This document shows positions 1 to 12,020 of a stretch of DNA of 64,000 bases, piece after piece. The stretch is from Garcia nutans. Its lineage: Eukaryota; Streptophyta; Magnoliopsida; Malpighiales; Euphorbiaceae. Location: positions 11,118,501 through 11,182,500 of the forward strand of contig CANTUV010000007.1 of the NCBI GenBank assembly GCA_947685225.1, given 5' to 3'. The translations under genes were made by a program, and so were the position numbers. The notes under the pieces were generated by a model. It saw only the letters and a list, made by a program, of their open reading frames with translations. It did not search any database and was not told the DNA's origin. How positions within the stretch are numbered: position 1 is the first letter of the stretch; each line of letters opens with the position of its first letter.

Positions 1-64
1 AATGAAAGTGTCTACTTCCAGCAAATAATTAGAGGAATTCAATCCTCAATTTTTAACTGGGGAA

Positions 65-673
65 TTGCGCAATCAGGAACTAAATTTGCTAAATCAGGAG
101 CTCATAAAAGATACCAATTTCAGAGATTTTTTGCCACTCGTTTTTGGTCTGGCTGCACCACTTAAACCTCATCTTGTTTTTTGGAGAAAGCCGAAAAATC
201 CTTTTTACAAAGTCAATGTCGACGCATCCTACACTCCTCTCATCTCAGCGGGTGGTTCTATAGTAAGGGGCTGGAATTCGCCCTTCTTACGAGCAGACTG
301 TTTTCTCCTATCTACCAAGTAGTCATTGCAAGCAGAAGCTCAAGCAATTCTACAGGGACTCACAACTTGTGTGGAGCTATGTTTTCTTCCGGCCATAGTT
401 GAAACGGATTCTCAAGAAATTGTTAATCTTCTGAGCCTTCAGACCTGTAGTTCAGATTACACTATCCAGCAAATCCGGAGACTGCTTCATCAAACTGGTT
501 CAACAATTTTATACATCTACAGAGAAGGAAATACTGCAGCGGATAGCCTTGCCACATTGGGAAGAATTAAGAAGACAAACATGAGGTTTTCTTGTTTCAA
601 TAACTTGCCTGTTTATATTAAAAATATTGTAAACTCTGATGCTACAGGGATTCCATATTTAAGATTTAAATAA
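65..673 (+). pseudogene. LINE-type RNase H fragment (LINE D)
   Basis: This is the C-terminal RNase H domain of a plant L1-type non-LTR retrotransposon, or of a stand-alone reverse-transcriptase-like gene derived from one. All four expected acidic positions can be seen in order: Asp in VNVDASYTP, Glu in QAEAQAILQGL, Asp in ETDSQEIV and Asp in NTAADSLA. The frame is continuous over about 200 codons except for one in-frame TAG at 320-322, between the first and second catalytic blocks, so the copy is dead. The upstream reverse transcriptase is not seen in the first 64 bases and lies outside the window or is lost. No poly(A) tail is evident; a TA microsatellite follows the stop. Family assignment is secure; LINE versus domesticated RNase H gene is not. 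Confidence 0.75.
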
Positions 674-692
674 AATCTCATGATTCTGCCTA

Positions 693-713
693 AATATATA
701 TATATATATATAT
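693..713. repeat. (TA)n microsatellite
   Basis: A short uninterrupted AT/TA dinucleotide run directly after the LINE D stop codon. Confidence 0.9.
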
Positions 714-1231
714 GATGTGGTCGCGATGATTTTGACTCCTGATTAAATAAATAGAAAAAATTTATTTGTTTCCTATTTAATTTAAAATTATTTTACTTTG
801 CCTATTTAATTTAAATATAAATTAAAAAAATTAAAAAAGGGAACCCTATCAAATGGCGGTAATTTATTTTGGCTTGGGGGGAATGAAAACCTTAAAAATA
901 AAAATTCACTCTATTGTGCCGCTACTCTACGAATTCTATATAAATTTTCGTTTCTATTCAAGACTTATTCAGTTTTCAATCTCTATTATCTCTTTTCCAC
1001 TATCAAAAGGAGAAGCACCCACTATCAAATCTAATAAGGTATGTTTAAAATTACAAAGTCTCAAAATTGATGCTTGATTCTAATACTTCTAGGATTAACA
1101 TGTTATTGACACATGTTAATTCAATTTTCATTTGTTTATCATCTATTGAAAGGCTTTGATCCATTATTTTTATATTAATTTTTTCTTCTAATTGTAATAT
1201 GATATTTTTTCCGTAAAGGAAAATCAACAAC
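714..1231 (+). other. Probable leader and 5' intron of the TNP1-like gene
   Basis: There is no coding feature here. A good splice donor (CTAATAAG|GTATGT) near 1037-1044 and an acceptor just before the ATG at 1232 (CGTAAAG|GAAAATC) suggest a non-coding first exon and a 5'UTR intron of the downstream transposon gene. I found no CACTA 5' terminus in this stretch. Confidence 0.35.
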
Positions 1232-3991
1232 ATGGGTCGACGATGCAAGTTGTGGAAAGAAAATTACATCACTAATAACTTGAAAAATGAGGCTGAAAAC
1301 AACTTTCACCAAGACCTTCAAGAAACCAGTCAATTAAACCAAAATCAGGCTTCAAATTTTCATGGTAAATATTATTTAGGTGATATTTATAATTTTTTAA
1401 GTTGTTCTTTGTAAATAATGGGATGGCTAACTTTAATTTTTTTTTTGTAGGGAATACTAGTCAGAAAACAATTAGGTATCATTTTGAAGGCCATTTTATT
1501 TTTTCACCAAATAGAATGTATGAAAATGGGAGGTTAAAGGAGAAATCTAATCTTGATGTTGATTACATATCATATTTTGATATATTGGATCAGTTGAAAA
1601 ATGATTGTGGATTTGATGTTATGAAAGGAGATAAATTTTATTATTTAAAGGCCGATAATGCTCTTAGTGATCTTGATGGATTGGTAGAAGTTAAAGATGA
1701 TACAGATGTGAAAAATATGCTCGATAGTTATAAGTTCCCTTGGAAACCCATTGATATATACACTCTATTTCAAGATTTTGATATTTTTCCAAATGGACTT
1801 GGTGATGAGCTACCTGCAGTTTCAATTGATCATAATTTAGAACAAATTCAACATCCAAATACAACAGGTTTGCAAAGTTATTTTTATTCAAATAATTGAA
1901 TATATTTATTTATTCTTTATTCACAAATTCTTGTTCTTATACAATTATTCTTTTTTTTTATTTTAAATAGGTTCCAATGCAGTTAAAAGAAAAACGAGAG
2001 GACCAACACGATGCTTGAAAATCACACAATTGGAGAATGGACAAAAATTACCGATAGAATTTGATGAGGATGATCAAGCTATTGGTGATAATGCAACCGC
2101 ATTTGTTTGGTTCTTAGGACAAACGGTTAGAAGTGTGTCATGTTATCCATTGCGAGTGAAACAATGGAATGAGATTACCATTGATAAGATGGACCATATG
2201 TAGTCTATTATATTGGTATGGCAATTTATATTAAATTACTGTTGGTATAAAATTATTATCAATTATTTTTTTACTATTATCAAGTATCATAATGTTTATT
2301 TCTCACTTCTTTTCTTAAAGGAAAAGTTCACTTTTGAAGATTCTGATGCAAGAAAGGCAGCTATTTTCGGTCATATGAATGCTTTATATAGGTATTATAG
2401 GCATAAATTGAAGAAAAAAAATACTTTGATTCAAAGGCAACTTATTCACTTCGTCTCCGAAATAAGCCTAAGGATATTGATGTAAAAGATTGGAAGTATT
2501 TGGTTAACCTTTGGACGGAAGTTGCATTCAAGGTATTAAAAAGTTTATGTAAAATTGTATACTTTATTTTATATAAATTTAGTTATTTTTTCAGCTAAAA
2601 TAAATAATATATTTTCTAATTTTTTCTTTAGGAGAGAAGTAACAAAAATAAGACAAATAGATCTAAACGCTCCATGCAGCCATACACAGGGACTAAAAGT
2701 TTTGCGCGACTGAGAGATCATATGGTATGAATTTTATCATTTTTATTAGCATTATAGTGTTTTTCTTACAATCAAATAGTACCCGTTCTTATGGAAGGTA
2801 TGATACAATTTTGATGTTAAATTGCACATATAATAATGCCTTATTTATTTGAATTTATTTAGTTTACCATTATATATTATTTCCCTTTCAAACAGTAAGC
2901 ATTTTTTTTTTTGAGGAATAACATGCTCAGAAAATTAAGAGATTTCAAAGGACCTTCCACAATATTACATAAACCTCTACTTGTTTAAGCTGATTGATAT
3001 GCTACCCTATTTCTTTGCCTTAGTATTGCATCAATATGATTTTCCCTTGCAATTGAGTTTCTTAAAATTAATATAAGCAATTAGCAGTATTCTGAAATTC
3101 TACAGCACATTTGTAGTTGAGTCAATATTGACTTTAACCAAAGTTTTGGTTTGCTTGAACTCAAGTTTTTACTAGTTCATATCTATGATAACTAATACTA
3201 GTTATTATATTTATTTTAACAGAAGAAAAAAAGTGGAATAACACCTTCTCGCTTAGAGCTTTTTATTGAATCTCAAAAGAGAAAGCAAGGCAAAGAAATT
3301 GATCCAATATCACAAGATGCCATTGTAATATTTTTACGTATATTTTATTTATTTATTATATATTATATATTTTAATATATTTAATATAAATATAAATATC
3401 TCTATAGGAAAAATTTCAGCAACTAAAGAAACAATAAGAAGAAGGACAAGTTTCACTGAATGATGATGCTATGTTTGCTAATGTTCTTGGGCCAGAAAAA
3501 AATGGTTATGTACGTGCTTATGGTCCTGGAAAAAATGTTACTGAATATTTTGGTGCTAGACCTACAAAGGTAGAACTTCTTAGATAACTTGAAACTTCTA
3601 GAAAAGAAGCAAACGAGCGTGTAGAGCAAATTCAAAAAGAAGCAAGTGAGCAAGTAAATGAAGTAAAGAAGCAGATGAATGAGCAACTAGCGGAGATGAA
3701 TAGAATATGGGAAGAGAAATTCAAGATGCTTTTGGAGAAAAACAATAATTTTACAAGTACTCAAAATAACTCAGTTGCATCGGTAAGTGATTAAAAAATA
3801 AGTCTAAAATTTTATTTTATTTTTTCTAATATAAGAATTTTTCAATTTGTAATTTTTTATTGTCAATATTCAAGTAATAACTAAAATAGTATGATTATTA
3901 TCTGTTTTATATAATTTTCTTATTAATATTTTTATATTAAATTTTTATACAGCCTGTAGAGAATGCTCAAGATGATCAAATTGGAGGATGA
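1232..3991 (+). pseudogene. TNP1-like plant transposase (Ptta/En/Spm), broken
   Basis: This is an accessory transposase gene of a CACTA element with about nine exons. Exon 1 is 1232-1364 (MGRRCKLWKEN start), exon 2 is 1451-1867, and exon 3 starts at 1971; junctions keep frame. Exon 2 encodes a PB1-like N-terminal region (RYHFEGHFIFSP, FDILDQL, DKFYYLK). Exon 3 opens with the hallmark KRKTRGPTRC block and continues into the Transposase_24 core (AFVWFLGQTVR). Later exons hold EKFTFEDSDARKAAIFGHMN, KDWKYLVNLW, SGITPSRLELFIESQKRK, YVRAYGPG and a Glu/Lys-rich coiled coil (about 3570-3770). Breaks: TAG at the end of exon 3 (HM*SII, where Trp is usual), a frameshift in an A8 run near 2413-2420, TAA at about 3433-3435 and TAG near 3583. 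The gene cannot give a full product. The family call is strong; the exon list beyond exon 3 is approximate. Confidence 0.75.
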
Positions 3992-4459
3992 TTTGCAGTG
4001 GATATGAAGCTTTGAAGCAGCATTATAATATTACTTTCAAAAAAATATTAGATATAGTATTATAGTTTTAAGAATTTTTATGCCATTGCTGTATATGACT
4101 CATATTATTATATATTTATATTAGTTTATTTTGGATTAAAAATATTGGTATTTTATAATTATTATTTTTATTTATTTTTAATATTATTGATATATTATTA
4201 TTATTTTATAAGAAAATTAAATTTTAGCTAAATTTTAAAAATTTTTCATATATATTCAATAGTTTTACTATATATTTTACCAAAACTATTAATAATTAAT
4301 AAACCATACGTAATTTTAAATTATGCTATAATCCCACTAAATAATAATTAATTAATTACTAGTTTCTATTTTAAAATATTATGGCAAAATATTATATTTA
4401 GCCAAAAATTCAATAATAGTAGCACTATATATTGTATATAAAATAGCTTCTAATTTAAT

Positions 4460-5031
4460 AAGTTTGTGGCTTTATTCAATAGTTACAAATAATATCGGTT
4501 GTAAAAATATCAAAACCTGTCACTTTCTTATTTTTGTGGCTATAAATTTTATTCTTGTCATATCATTATTAAATTGTGGCTAATAGTAAATGTCTTTTGC
4601 CATACAATTATGTTTATGGCTAAATTTAGATATGTTGGCCATAAAATTACATTTGTAGCTATACATAATTTTAAATTGCCACATTATTATCTTTGTAACA
4701 TTATCACAGCATAATTAGTTACAAAAATATTAATTATGGCAAAAAGAAAATATTGTTACAAAGATTCAATTCTCGAAGCTAATAACTAGTTACAATTTTT
4801 TTTCTATGGCAACAATTTTCGGCACTCATGGCTTCATTTAAATTAAAAGCATGACTATAAATATTTATTTTAGTCACAACACATATAAATTCTGTAACCA
4901 AACTTTAGTTACGCCATTTCAAGCTACGGCATGACACGGGAAAAATCTGTTGTGGTAAAAGCATCTAGCCACCAAAATTTTATTTTTAGCCACAATTCAT
5001 TTTGTGACTGTATATGGATAATGTTGTAGTG
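4460..5031. repeat. CACTA 3' subterminal repeat region
   Basis: Short motifs recur at irregular spacing in direct and inverted orientation: GTGGCTA-type copies near 4469, 4538, 4576, 4615, 4826 and 4988 (inverted), TTGCCA/TGGCAA-type copies near 4600, 4676, 4735 and 4806, and TAGTTACA near 4488, 4785 and 4906. This arrangement is typical of the transposase-binding array next to a CACTA terminus. Confidence 0.65.
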
Positions 5032-5448
5032 TGAATATTTACCCTTTAGCTAATCCGGAAACTAGATTTAACCTCAGTATAATCGATCAATGCATTTCTT
5101 TCATTGTTGACAATTATTGTCAATTATAATATCTTTTTGAATATAACACTTTCTTTTTAAAGTATTTGTTTATTATTGTGAATTTATAAGATATGAGTAA
5201 TTAATTCAAACACATTTATCATATGAACACATATACATATTGTACTTGTTTTCGATTAGTTCGAATGATTTTATTTATTCATCAATCTTTATCTTTTCAA
5301 ATCATTTCCATATTGCCACTGGAATAATGAAATCTAAAATGATTTTCACTCTTTACTAGTTTAATTCTTTTCTTAACATATTAAGAATTTACAACTATTC
5401 TTTCACTTTAAGAGTACATGTCCATTTATAATTTATTCTCTATGTTTA

Positions 5449-5508
5449 ATACACACACACACACACACACAGACACACACACACAGACACACACACACAC
5501 ATATATAT
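5449..5508. repeat. (AC)n compound microsatellite
   Basis: An AC dinucleotide run broken twice by AGAC, ending in a short AT run. Confidence 0.9.
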
Positions 5509-6107
5509 ATTTATAACTTGATCTATAATACATCATTTCACTAGAAGGGTTAAATTACCTTCAAATCTCACTACATTTTTTTCTTTTTACATTATCAATT
5601 CCTTTCTTTCTATTGTAAACAATGAGTGTCGGTTAACCAATAACACTACTATATATAATCTATAAATTGTCTTTAATCACTAAATAATGTTACTATCACG
5701 TATTTCATAAATACACAATATGGAAATCTCACGTTCTTACTTTCATTACTCAATCAATTTGTATATACACCTCTTTGTTTTCTTTATCTTTCTCTTCAAA
5801 CTATGTAAATTCATCAATGATTGATTAATATATCATTCTTCTCACCTTGCTTTGGGAATTATCTTATTTCATCATGAAAATGTTAAATCCACTAATAACT
5901 TGTAATTGTCTTTTATCTTTTCTCTACCTTTACACTTCTTTCACATATCCAATTACATTTATCCATACTTTCCTCACGTTTTCTTCACATTTCAGTTTCA
6001 TCATTTAATGGATTGATTTCATTTCAATCTTATAAGCAATCAATTCAAACTATGTTTCAGATGTATTCAACAACTCTCTACTGATTTCCACCCATAAACC
6101 CTACATT

Positions 6108-6436
6108 GTGAAGGAATAAGAAGGTAGAAATATGCATAAGCAAATGCATGACCATGCAAGTGATCATGCACATCACTGTTTCAATTATTTTTAAAGTTGT
6201 GAAGAATAGAAATATGCATAGCCAGATACATATCCATATGAATGGTCTTACATGTCTCTACTGAAATTGCCTTTCACAATTTTAAGGGCACAAATATATG
6301 CATGTCCATATGAATGATTATGCACCTCAATATTGGAATTTCTTCTCAAAGTTTGAAGAATAGAAATTTACACAAGCATATGCATGACTATACAAATAAT
6401 CATGCATATCACTACTAGAATTTCTTTTCATGATTT
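6108..6436. repeat. About 80-bp imperfect tandem repeat, four copies
   Basis: Units begin with GAAGAATAGAAATATGCATA-like sequence near 6108, 6201, 6285 and 6355. Each contains an ATGCATGNCCATNNNAATGATNATGCA-like core and ends in a TTTCTTTTCA-like stretch. Unit length varies from about 70 to 93 bases and the copies have diverged by substitutions and small indels. Confidence 0.6.
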
Positions 6437-7646
6437 AATCATTAAGTTATTAATAATGCTACTCATATAAATTGAGGAAACAGGATCCAACTCTTCAAAG
6501 CACAATCAAATTCAAATTGCAATTTTCATAACCCTAAAATAGTTCAAAATCTTAGTTTCTTCCACAACCTTATATCAACTTATAAATGATTCAATGATGA
6601 ATTTAATCATTTTTAGTTAATAATCAATAACTACACATTTACATATTGTAAGAATAACTTTACTATCATTGAAGTAAAGTTTTATACTCGTATTTTTCAC
6701 AATTATTTAATACACCATATCTTTCACAAGTAATGACATTTTATCAATTCACAAATCTCTTTTCATAATAAAAATCAAGATCAATTCAATAAATAGCAAA
6801 ATAAGTACTATATAAGCACTAATCTCTTTAAAATACTCTTCCATCACTTTTCTTTTTAATATTTTATTTTGATGATGTTTTAGAAGACACTTGAAATCTT
6901 TAAATAAGTTTTAGGACTTTTATCCAATATACTCACTTATACAATAGTTTTGATGCATTCACTTTCTTTAATTTAACTATCATTTCAATTCTTAACGTCG
7001 AAACATTATAAAAATAATTACTTTTGGCACTTTAAAACTCCATTATCCATATTTCACATTCAAAGTACAGCTCGAATTCATTTCGAGCTATAAGGGTATT
7101 TTCATAATTTCTTACCTCTTCGAAATCTTTTTCCACTATACGGATATTATCCATACTCGGATTTAATGTTACTCTTATTAAGGCTTATTTAACCTTATCA
7201 CTATCAGTTCCAAATGCTCTCATATCATAATCAATCCAATTTGACACTCAGATATTCACTTAATGTAGAACATCAATACTGAATATTATACAACATGACA
7301 ATTCTCATTCTCGTAAGAAATTTCATGCTCGAAATTTATCTATCAGTCATAATTCATTTCTCAGATTCCAATAAATTATTACACTTCCACTGTGTTACTT
7401 TGACATATCTCTTTGGCTACTCATATCTTATTTTCTTTTCACATCATTCTTTATCACAAATAGATCTAGTGCACTCCAAACAATGCACTATGAATTCTCA
7501 ATCAATTCTTAGAAAACATTCTATTACCATAAACATATGGAATATCAATAGTATCACAACACATATCCACTTATTCACTTCACATAACTTAGAAAATTAC
7601 ATTTCACTTCTCCCATAACTCCACATGCCAGAAACGCCTAAACCAC

Positions 7647-7658
7647 GCTCTGATACCA
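7647..7658 (-). promoter_or_regulatory. tRNA-Met primer-binding site
   Basis: The minus strand reads TGGTATCAGAGC, a perfect 12-base complement to the 3' end of plant initiator tRNA-Met. It sits five bases from the LTR border at 7664. It primes minus-strand DNA synthesis and fixes the element as minus-strand oriented. Confidence 0.85.
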
Positions 7659-9025
7659 CTAAATGTAACATCCTCTGACAATTCTTACATAAAAATTATC
7701 AAAGAATGTTATACAATATACTGTCCATGCTCCAATCAATTCATAGAAAATTTCTCTTTCAACTAATAAAAATTTTAAAATAATAATACAATCTGTATAT
7801 CACAACACTTATAGGTCCAACATTTAGACCAATTTCTAATATCTCCAATAATCCAAATAGAAATTATAAATCAGATAAACATCATAAGTTCATCAAATCA
7901 AATAAATAAACAATACATTTCTTTCATGATAATCATTCACTAGAATCTCAAACTTCATTCTCTAAATACATATATCCTTTTATGTTTACAAATTTATATA
8001 ATCTCTCAAATAGTCAAACTAAAGTATCTATATACATTTTATAACACAGGATCTTCATCTGTCCAATAGGTAATTTCCTGAGATTTTCAATGTCACTTCT
8101 TAACTTGCTCCGATGTCCTGATACCTGCATGTCAGAAAACAATTCTAACACCCTAAGCAAAGCTTAGTGGTGCTTGTATACATATATTTTAGCACTTAAT
8201 ATTAACAAAATATACTTATGAAAATATAGTAATAACACTTAATTTTAAGAAGTATTTCAATATATGAACTAATTTCAGTAACAAATCAACATACCATGCT
8301 GACTACACAAAATAATAGCTGTATCTTTATAAAAGTTATCATGTAATACAATACTTTCGGTACTGCAACTTGTCTCGTTAAGAATCATTTTATTTAAGAC
8401 TTACTTTCTAATTTGATAACATTGTTCACAATACGCTTATTTTGTTTTTCAATAAGTCTTCCGTTTCAAGTTCATAAATAGGATCATTTCATTCAATCTA
8501 TACTTTTCAGCACTTAATTTTAATACTATACTTTGGAGCACTTTGTATCTCACATCATTATATACACTTTTAATCATTTGATTAATTCAATACATTGAGC
8601 ATAACATTTCCATTTAGTGCATTAGAACGTTCACTTGTAAATATTAATATATATATTAACAATCACTTGTACATTGTAACACAGTAATTCAATTTCAAGT
8701 AATTGACTTCTATTCTTATTTTACATTTCTTTCATTAGTCACAACTATCATGTTCACATGTATTTTTAATTAAATATCTTCATTTATTATGCCCATGCAT
8801 ACTAAACTTAGATCATAGGTTTGGATAACATGTTAGTGTGGCAATCTGAACGCCATCTCTCAAGAAATTATAATGGCAATCATGCCCACTATCACTAATA
8901 ACACAATGTGTCCATTAATGGCACGAGGTGCCCACTATCACTGTGGCTATCTTTCCTCTGGTTAGCCATTCAATCCAAAGCTAGATATAAACTTAGTGTG
9001 ATTTGGGCCATTCAATAATTTTGAT

Positions 9026-9357
9026 GAACACTACATTGTTTATATCATTTCATTGGTACTATACACTTATCAACATCTGGTAGGATATATATGGGTGTCA
9101 CTTATCTAACGTTTATTACTCGTTTTCATACGTTTAACACATCAACACAAAAGTATGGACTATACACATATTAGTCTCATGTCATTGATTAACACTAACT
9201 TGTTTATATCATTTTATTAGTACATTACTCTTATCAACATTTTGTATGATATATATATTTGTCACTTATCTAAAGTTTCTCACTCTTTTTCATATATTTA
9301 ACACATACACATGAATTCTCAACACAAAAGTATGAAATATACACATATTAATCTCAT
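9026..9357. repeat. 163-bp tandem duplication in the LTR
   Basis: Two copies offset by 163 bases share AACACTA, TTGTTTATATCATTT, CTTATCAACAT, GTCACTTATCTAA and AACACAAAAGTATG in the same order. The second copy carries small insertions. Confidence 0.75.
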
Positions 9358-9403
9358 ACTAGGCCCGTATATCACAAAATACAAGCCAAAAATATTATTT
9401 AGG

Positions 9404-9608
9404 TCCTCACGGCCGTGGCATCACAACCCCAAGCCCGTGGGATACCAAATGAATCTGTCAAATGATCTTAGAAACCCCTATTGTCGTGACCTTCAAGGGC
9501 CACGGTCGTGGCATTTAGAATCGCTCTGTTTTATCAAAATTATTAAAGAAATAGTCATGCTTTCAATCCCACGGTTGTGGCACTCATTTGCCACGACCGT
9601 GGCACTCC
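9404..9608. repeat. Dispersed palindromic CCACGGTCGTGG motifs
   Basis: GC-rich near-palindromes stand out in AT-rich DNA: CACGGCCGTGGCA near 9409, GCCACGGTCGTGGCA at 9499-9513, CCCACGGTTGTGGCA near 9570 and GCCACGACCGTGGCA near 9590. All contain CpG. Confidence 0.7.
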
Positions 9609-10453
9609 AAACACATGTATTTTGCACTTTTAACTTCCTTAAACACACACATATTGAAGATCTAAGAAAATAATGTATCAAACTCAATATTTTGACATAA
9701 ACAGAATTCATATCAAATATGTTAATACAACTTCACTTAATCAAACTTTCATCCATTTCATATGGATAAAAACAACATCAAACCCTTCAATTCTCATAAA
9801 GATTGAGTTAAGAATCAAAACCATCATATAAAAGTTATTTTTCACTCATCAATCCATCTAATCAATACTTTCAAGAAATATATCATTATACATAACTCAA
9901 TCATTCAATTAAATCATTAAAACTCATAAAAATTCATATTTTTGCAAAGTATAAATCAAAAGCACATACCTCTTCAAAATCCCTCTTTCTCTTTCTTTTT
10001 CTCTTTTTCCCTTTGATTACTTATTGATAATCTTGCCTTTTCTAGCTTATTCTTCTCAAAATCATGTGATTATCTCTTATTCCTTGATAAATTTGATGAA
10101 AGGAAGAAGAAATAGAGAGAAGATGGTGATGATGGTAGAAAGTGGTGTGGAAGATCGAGAGGAAATCAGAATTTTTCCACACACTTACACATATACACAC
10201 ACACATATATAATATTTTTAATCAAGTGAGGGAATGCTCATAATAACTATGGTGCACCTTCATTCTTAACCGTTGATTCTAAATCGAGTTTTAATCTCGT
10301 AAAACAGTAAAAATAATCTCTTCAGTTAATTTTTGAGATATACAAGTTACTATTCTTTACGTATAGCATTTATCCACAATACTTTTGTCACTATACACTA
10401 TTAATTTTTCAATATTAGTTAAAAAGTTTCCTGTTTAAAATCTTGACCATTAC

Positions 10454-10671
10454 AAATACGGCCATGTCTGTGAGCATGTCGTAGCTACTGTAAGATAAAA
10501 TAATTGACACGGCCATTAACACGTCCACATTGTTGAGCTTGTCAAAATTTCTGTGAGGCAGAATGAATGACATGAATAGTAACACGCCCATGTCATTGGA
10601 TGTGTCAAATCTTCTGTAAGAGTGGGTTAATGACATGGTAATTAATATGTCCGTGTTGTTGGACGTGTTAC
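10454..10671. repeat. 63-bp tandem repeat, about 3.5 copies
   Basis: Units start at about 10502, 10565 and 10628 with AATTGACACGG, AATGACATGAA and AATGACATGGT. Each contains an ACACGTCCAT-like box and a TGTCAAATCTTCTGTAAG-like box. A partial unit precedes them at 10454-10501. Confidence 0.7.
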
Positions 10672-12020
10672 TTGAGAAAATTACTCAAAATAACTCTTTT
10701 ATTTGTCTTTCATTTGTAATTCCTAATTTAAATGGTTTGATGTTGAGAATGTTTTAGAATGTGATATTAAATGGTTATTTATGATCACATTTGGTATAAG
10801 CATTGAGAGAGAGTACTTTGTCCAACCTTAGTGTTGAAGGGCAACTTGAAAGACAATGTTGGAGGGAGTTTTGAAGCTTATTTTGGAGTACTTCCTAAGG
10901 TATGTACAAACTCTTAATAAATGGAATGTGATTGCATTACATTTGACCTAATACATTTTGGATGAAAAATGTGTTAAGCTATTTGATACATTGAATATTC
11001 ATGAATATGATGTTAAGACATGTGAATTGTTATATTTGCATTATATGCATTTTGAAAAGCCATTGTTATTGGCTATATTGAATAAAATGTGAATTATGTA
11101 GATTATGTGAAAATGACCCAAAGTGCTTGGGTAATGTGGTTCTGCTATGAAATATCTTATGTTGAAATGAAATGGCATTGATATGAATGAGATAAAAGGA
11201 AAAATGAGAAAGAAATTGAGAATAGAAAATCTGAATTAATTGTGTGCTTAATATATTATTCAATTTTTAGAGTTCTGTGTTTGGCGCATGCCTATGAGGT
11301 TATTCTCAATATTTGCCTTCGGGGTTAGACGCTTGGTGTTACTATGATATTATTTACCTTCAGGGCTAGACACATGGTATTATTATAGACCGAAACAATA
11401 ACTCTGGAATTTAAATAGTGTATTAGTTATTTGGGCTCATACTTGTGTATGTGTTTTTATGAATTAATGAGTGATGAAAGTATTTATCTAAAAGTGAACT
11501 TAAATGTCACATTATGACATAGCACATGAGCATTTTGCATTGATATTATTTTTAATGTGTTATTATTATTATTATCAAAGTTTGTACCACTAGACTTTTG
11601 ACTTAGCCTAATTGTAACTCATATCGCATGTGACAAGGGAGATTCAGTAGAGTCGAAGAGTTCTACTAGATATGATCGGGTCTAGGCTTACGTTTGCTGA
11701 GCTTGAAGCACTTTTGCTACAACAAGATCAGAGTCATTTTGTTGGCATGCATATATTTTATGTTATAATACTTTTCGATATTATATTTTTGGAGTATAAA
11801 TATATATACAGTAAATTATCAAGAAGGTTTTGTATAAATGAGTAATGTGAAACTTTATATATTTTGATATATATATATATATGTATAAATGTTTTGAGGA
11901 ATGGAGAATAAGAAAATTTTTATTAAACAGAGTTGTGATATTTTTATACCGTATATGCATATTTTATATATACTGGATGTGTGTGTGTATTATACGTATA
12001 TGAAGGATAAGGGTGTTACA

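Larger units (their letters stand above)
674..5031 (+). mobile_element. CACTA (En/Spm) element, 3' portion
   Basis: The 3' end is defined by the terminal octamer TTGTAGTG at 5024-5031, the complement of the canonical CACTACAA terminus. The preceding 570 bases (about 4460-5031) are packed with short subterminal motifs in both orientations (TGTGGCTA, TTGCCA, TAGTTACAA, TAGCCAC), as expected for TnpA binding sites in this superfamily. Inside lies a broken gene of the plant Transposase_24 (TNP1) type. A CACTACAA start was not found between 1 and 1231, so the 5' end and any TNP2 transposase gene lie upstream of the window or are deleted. The left coordinate is therefore only the end of the neighbouring LINE fragment. 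A 3-bp target duplication would read TGA at 5032-5034, but it cannot be tested without the other end. Confidence 0.7.
5035..7646 (-). mobile_element. Non-coding internal region of a long-LTR retrotransposon
   Basis: Read on the minus strand, this stretch follows a tRNA-Met primer-binding site (7647-7658) and should hold gag-pol. No gag, protease, reverse transcriptase or integrase motif was found in any frame; the longest open frame (7295-7618) resembles nothing known. The region contains an AC-type microsatellite (5449-5502) and a four-copy imperfect 80-bp tandem repeat (6108-6436). It looks like the non-coding interior of a large retrotransposon derivative, or the leader of an element whose coding part was displaced by the CACTA element ending at 5031. 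The second LTR is not in the window. Confidence 0.5.
7664..12020 (-). mobile_element. 4.36 kb long terminal repeat (5' LTR, Tekay/Del-like ends)
   Basis: The segment is bounded by TGTAACATCC at 7664 and GGGTGTTACA ending at 12020, an imperfect inverted terminal pair beginning TG and ending CA. It abuts the primer-binding site, so it is the 5' LTR of a minus-strand element. At 4,357 bases it is unusually long. TGTAACACCC-type ends, a tRNA-Met primer and long LTRs are typical of Tekay/Del chromoviruses and related large derivatives, but no coding domain is present here to confirm the lineage. Inside are a 163-bp tandem duplication (9026-9357), palindromic CCACGGTCGTGG motifs (9400-9606) and a 63-bp tandem repeat (10454-10671). 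The frames of 60-120 codons in it look fortuitous. Confidence 0.65.

Noticed and set aside
5449..6436. Possible CRISPR-like repeat-spacer layout
   Set aside because: This is plant nuclear DNA; the units are imperfect tandem repeats and microsatellites without constant spacers.
7295..7618. 107-codon plus-strand frame in the retrotransposon interior
   Set aside because: No motif, and opposite to the strand set by the primer-binding site.
9311..9673. 120-codon frame in the long LTR
   Set aside because: Composition and position fit chance opening over the GC-rich palindromes; no family seen.
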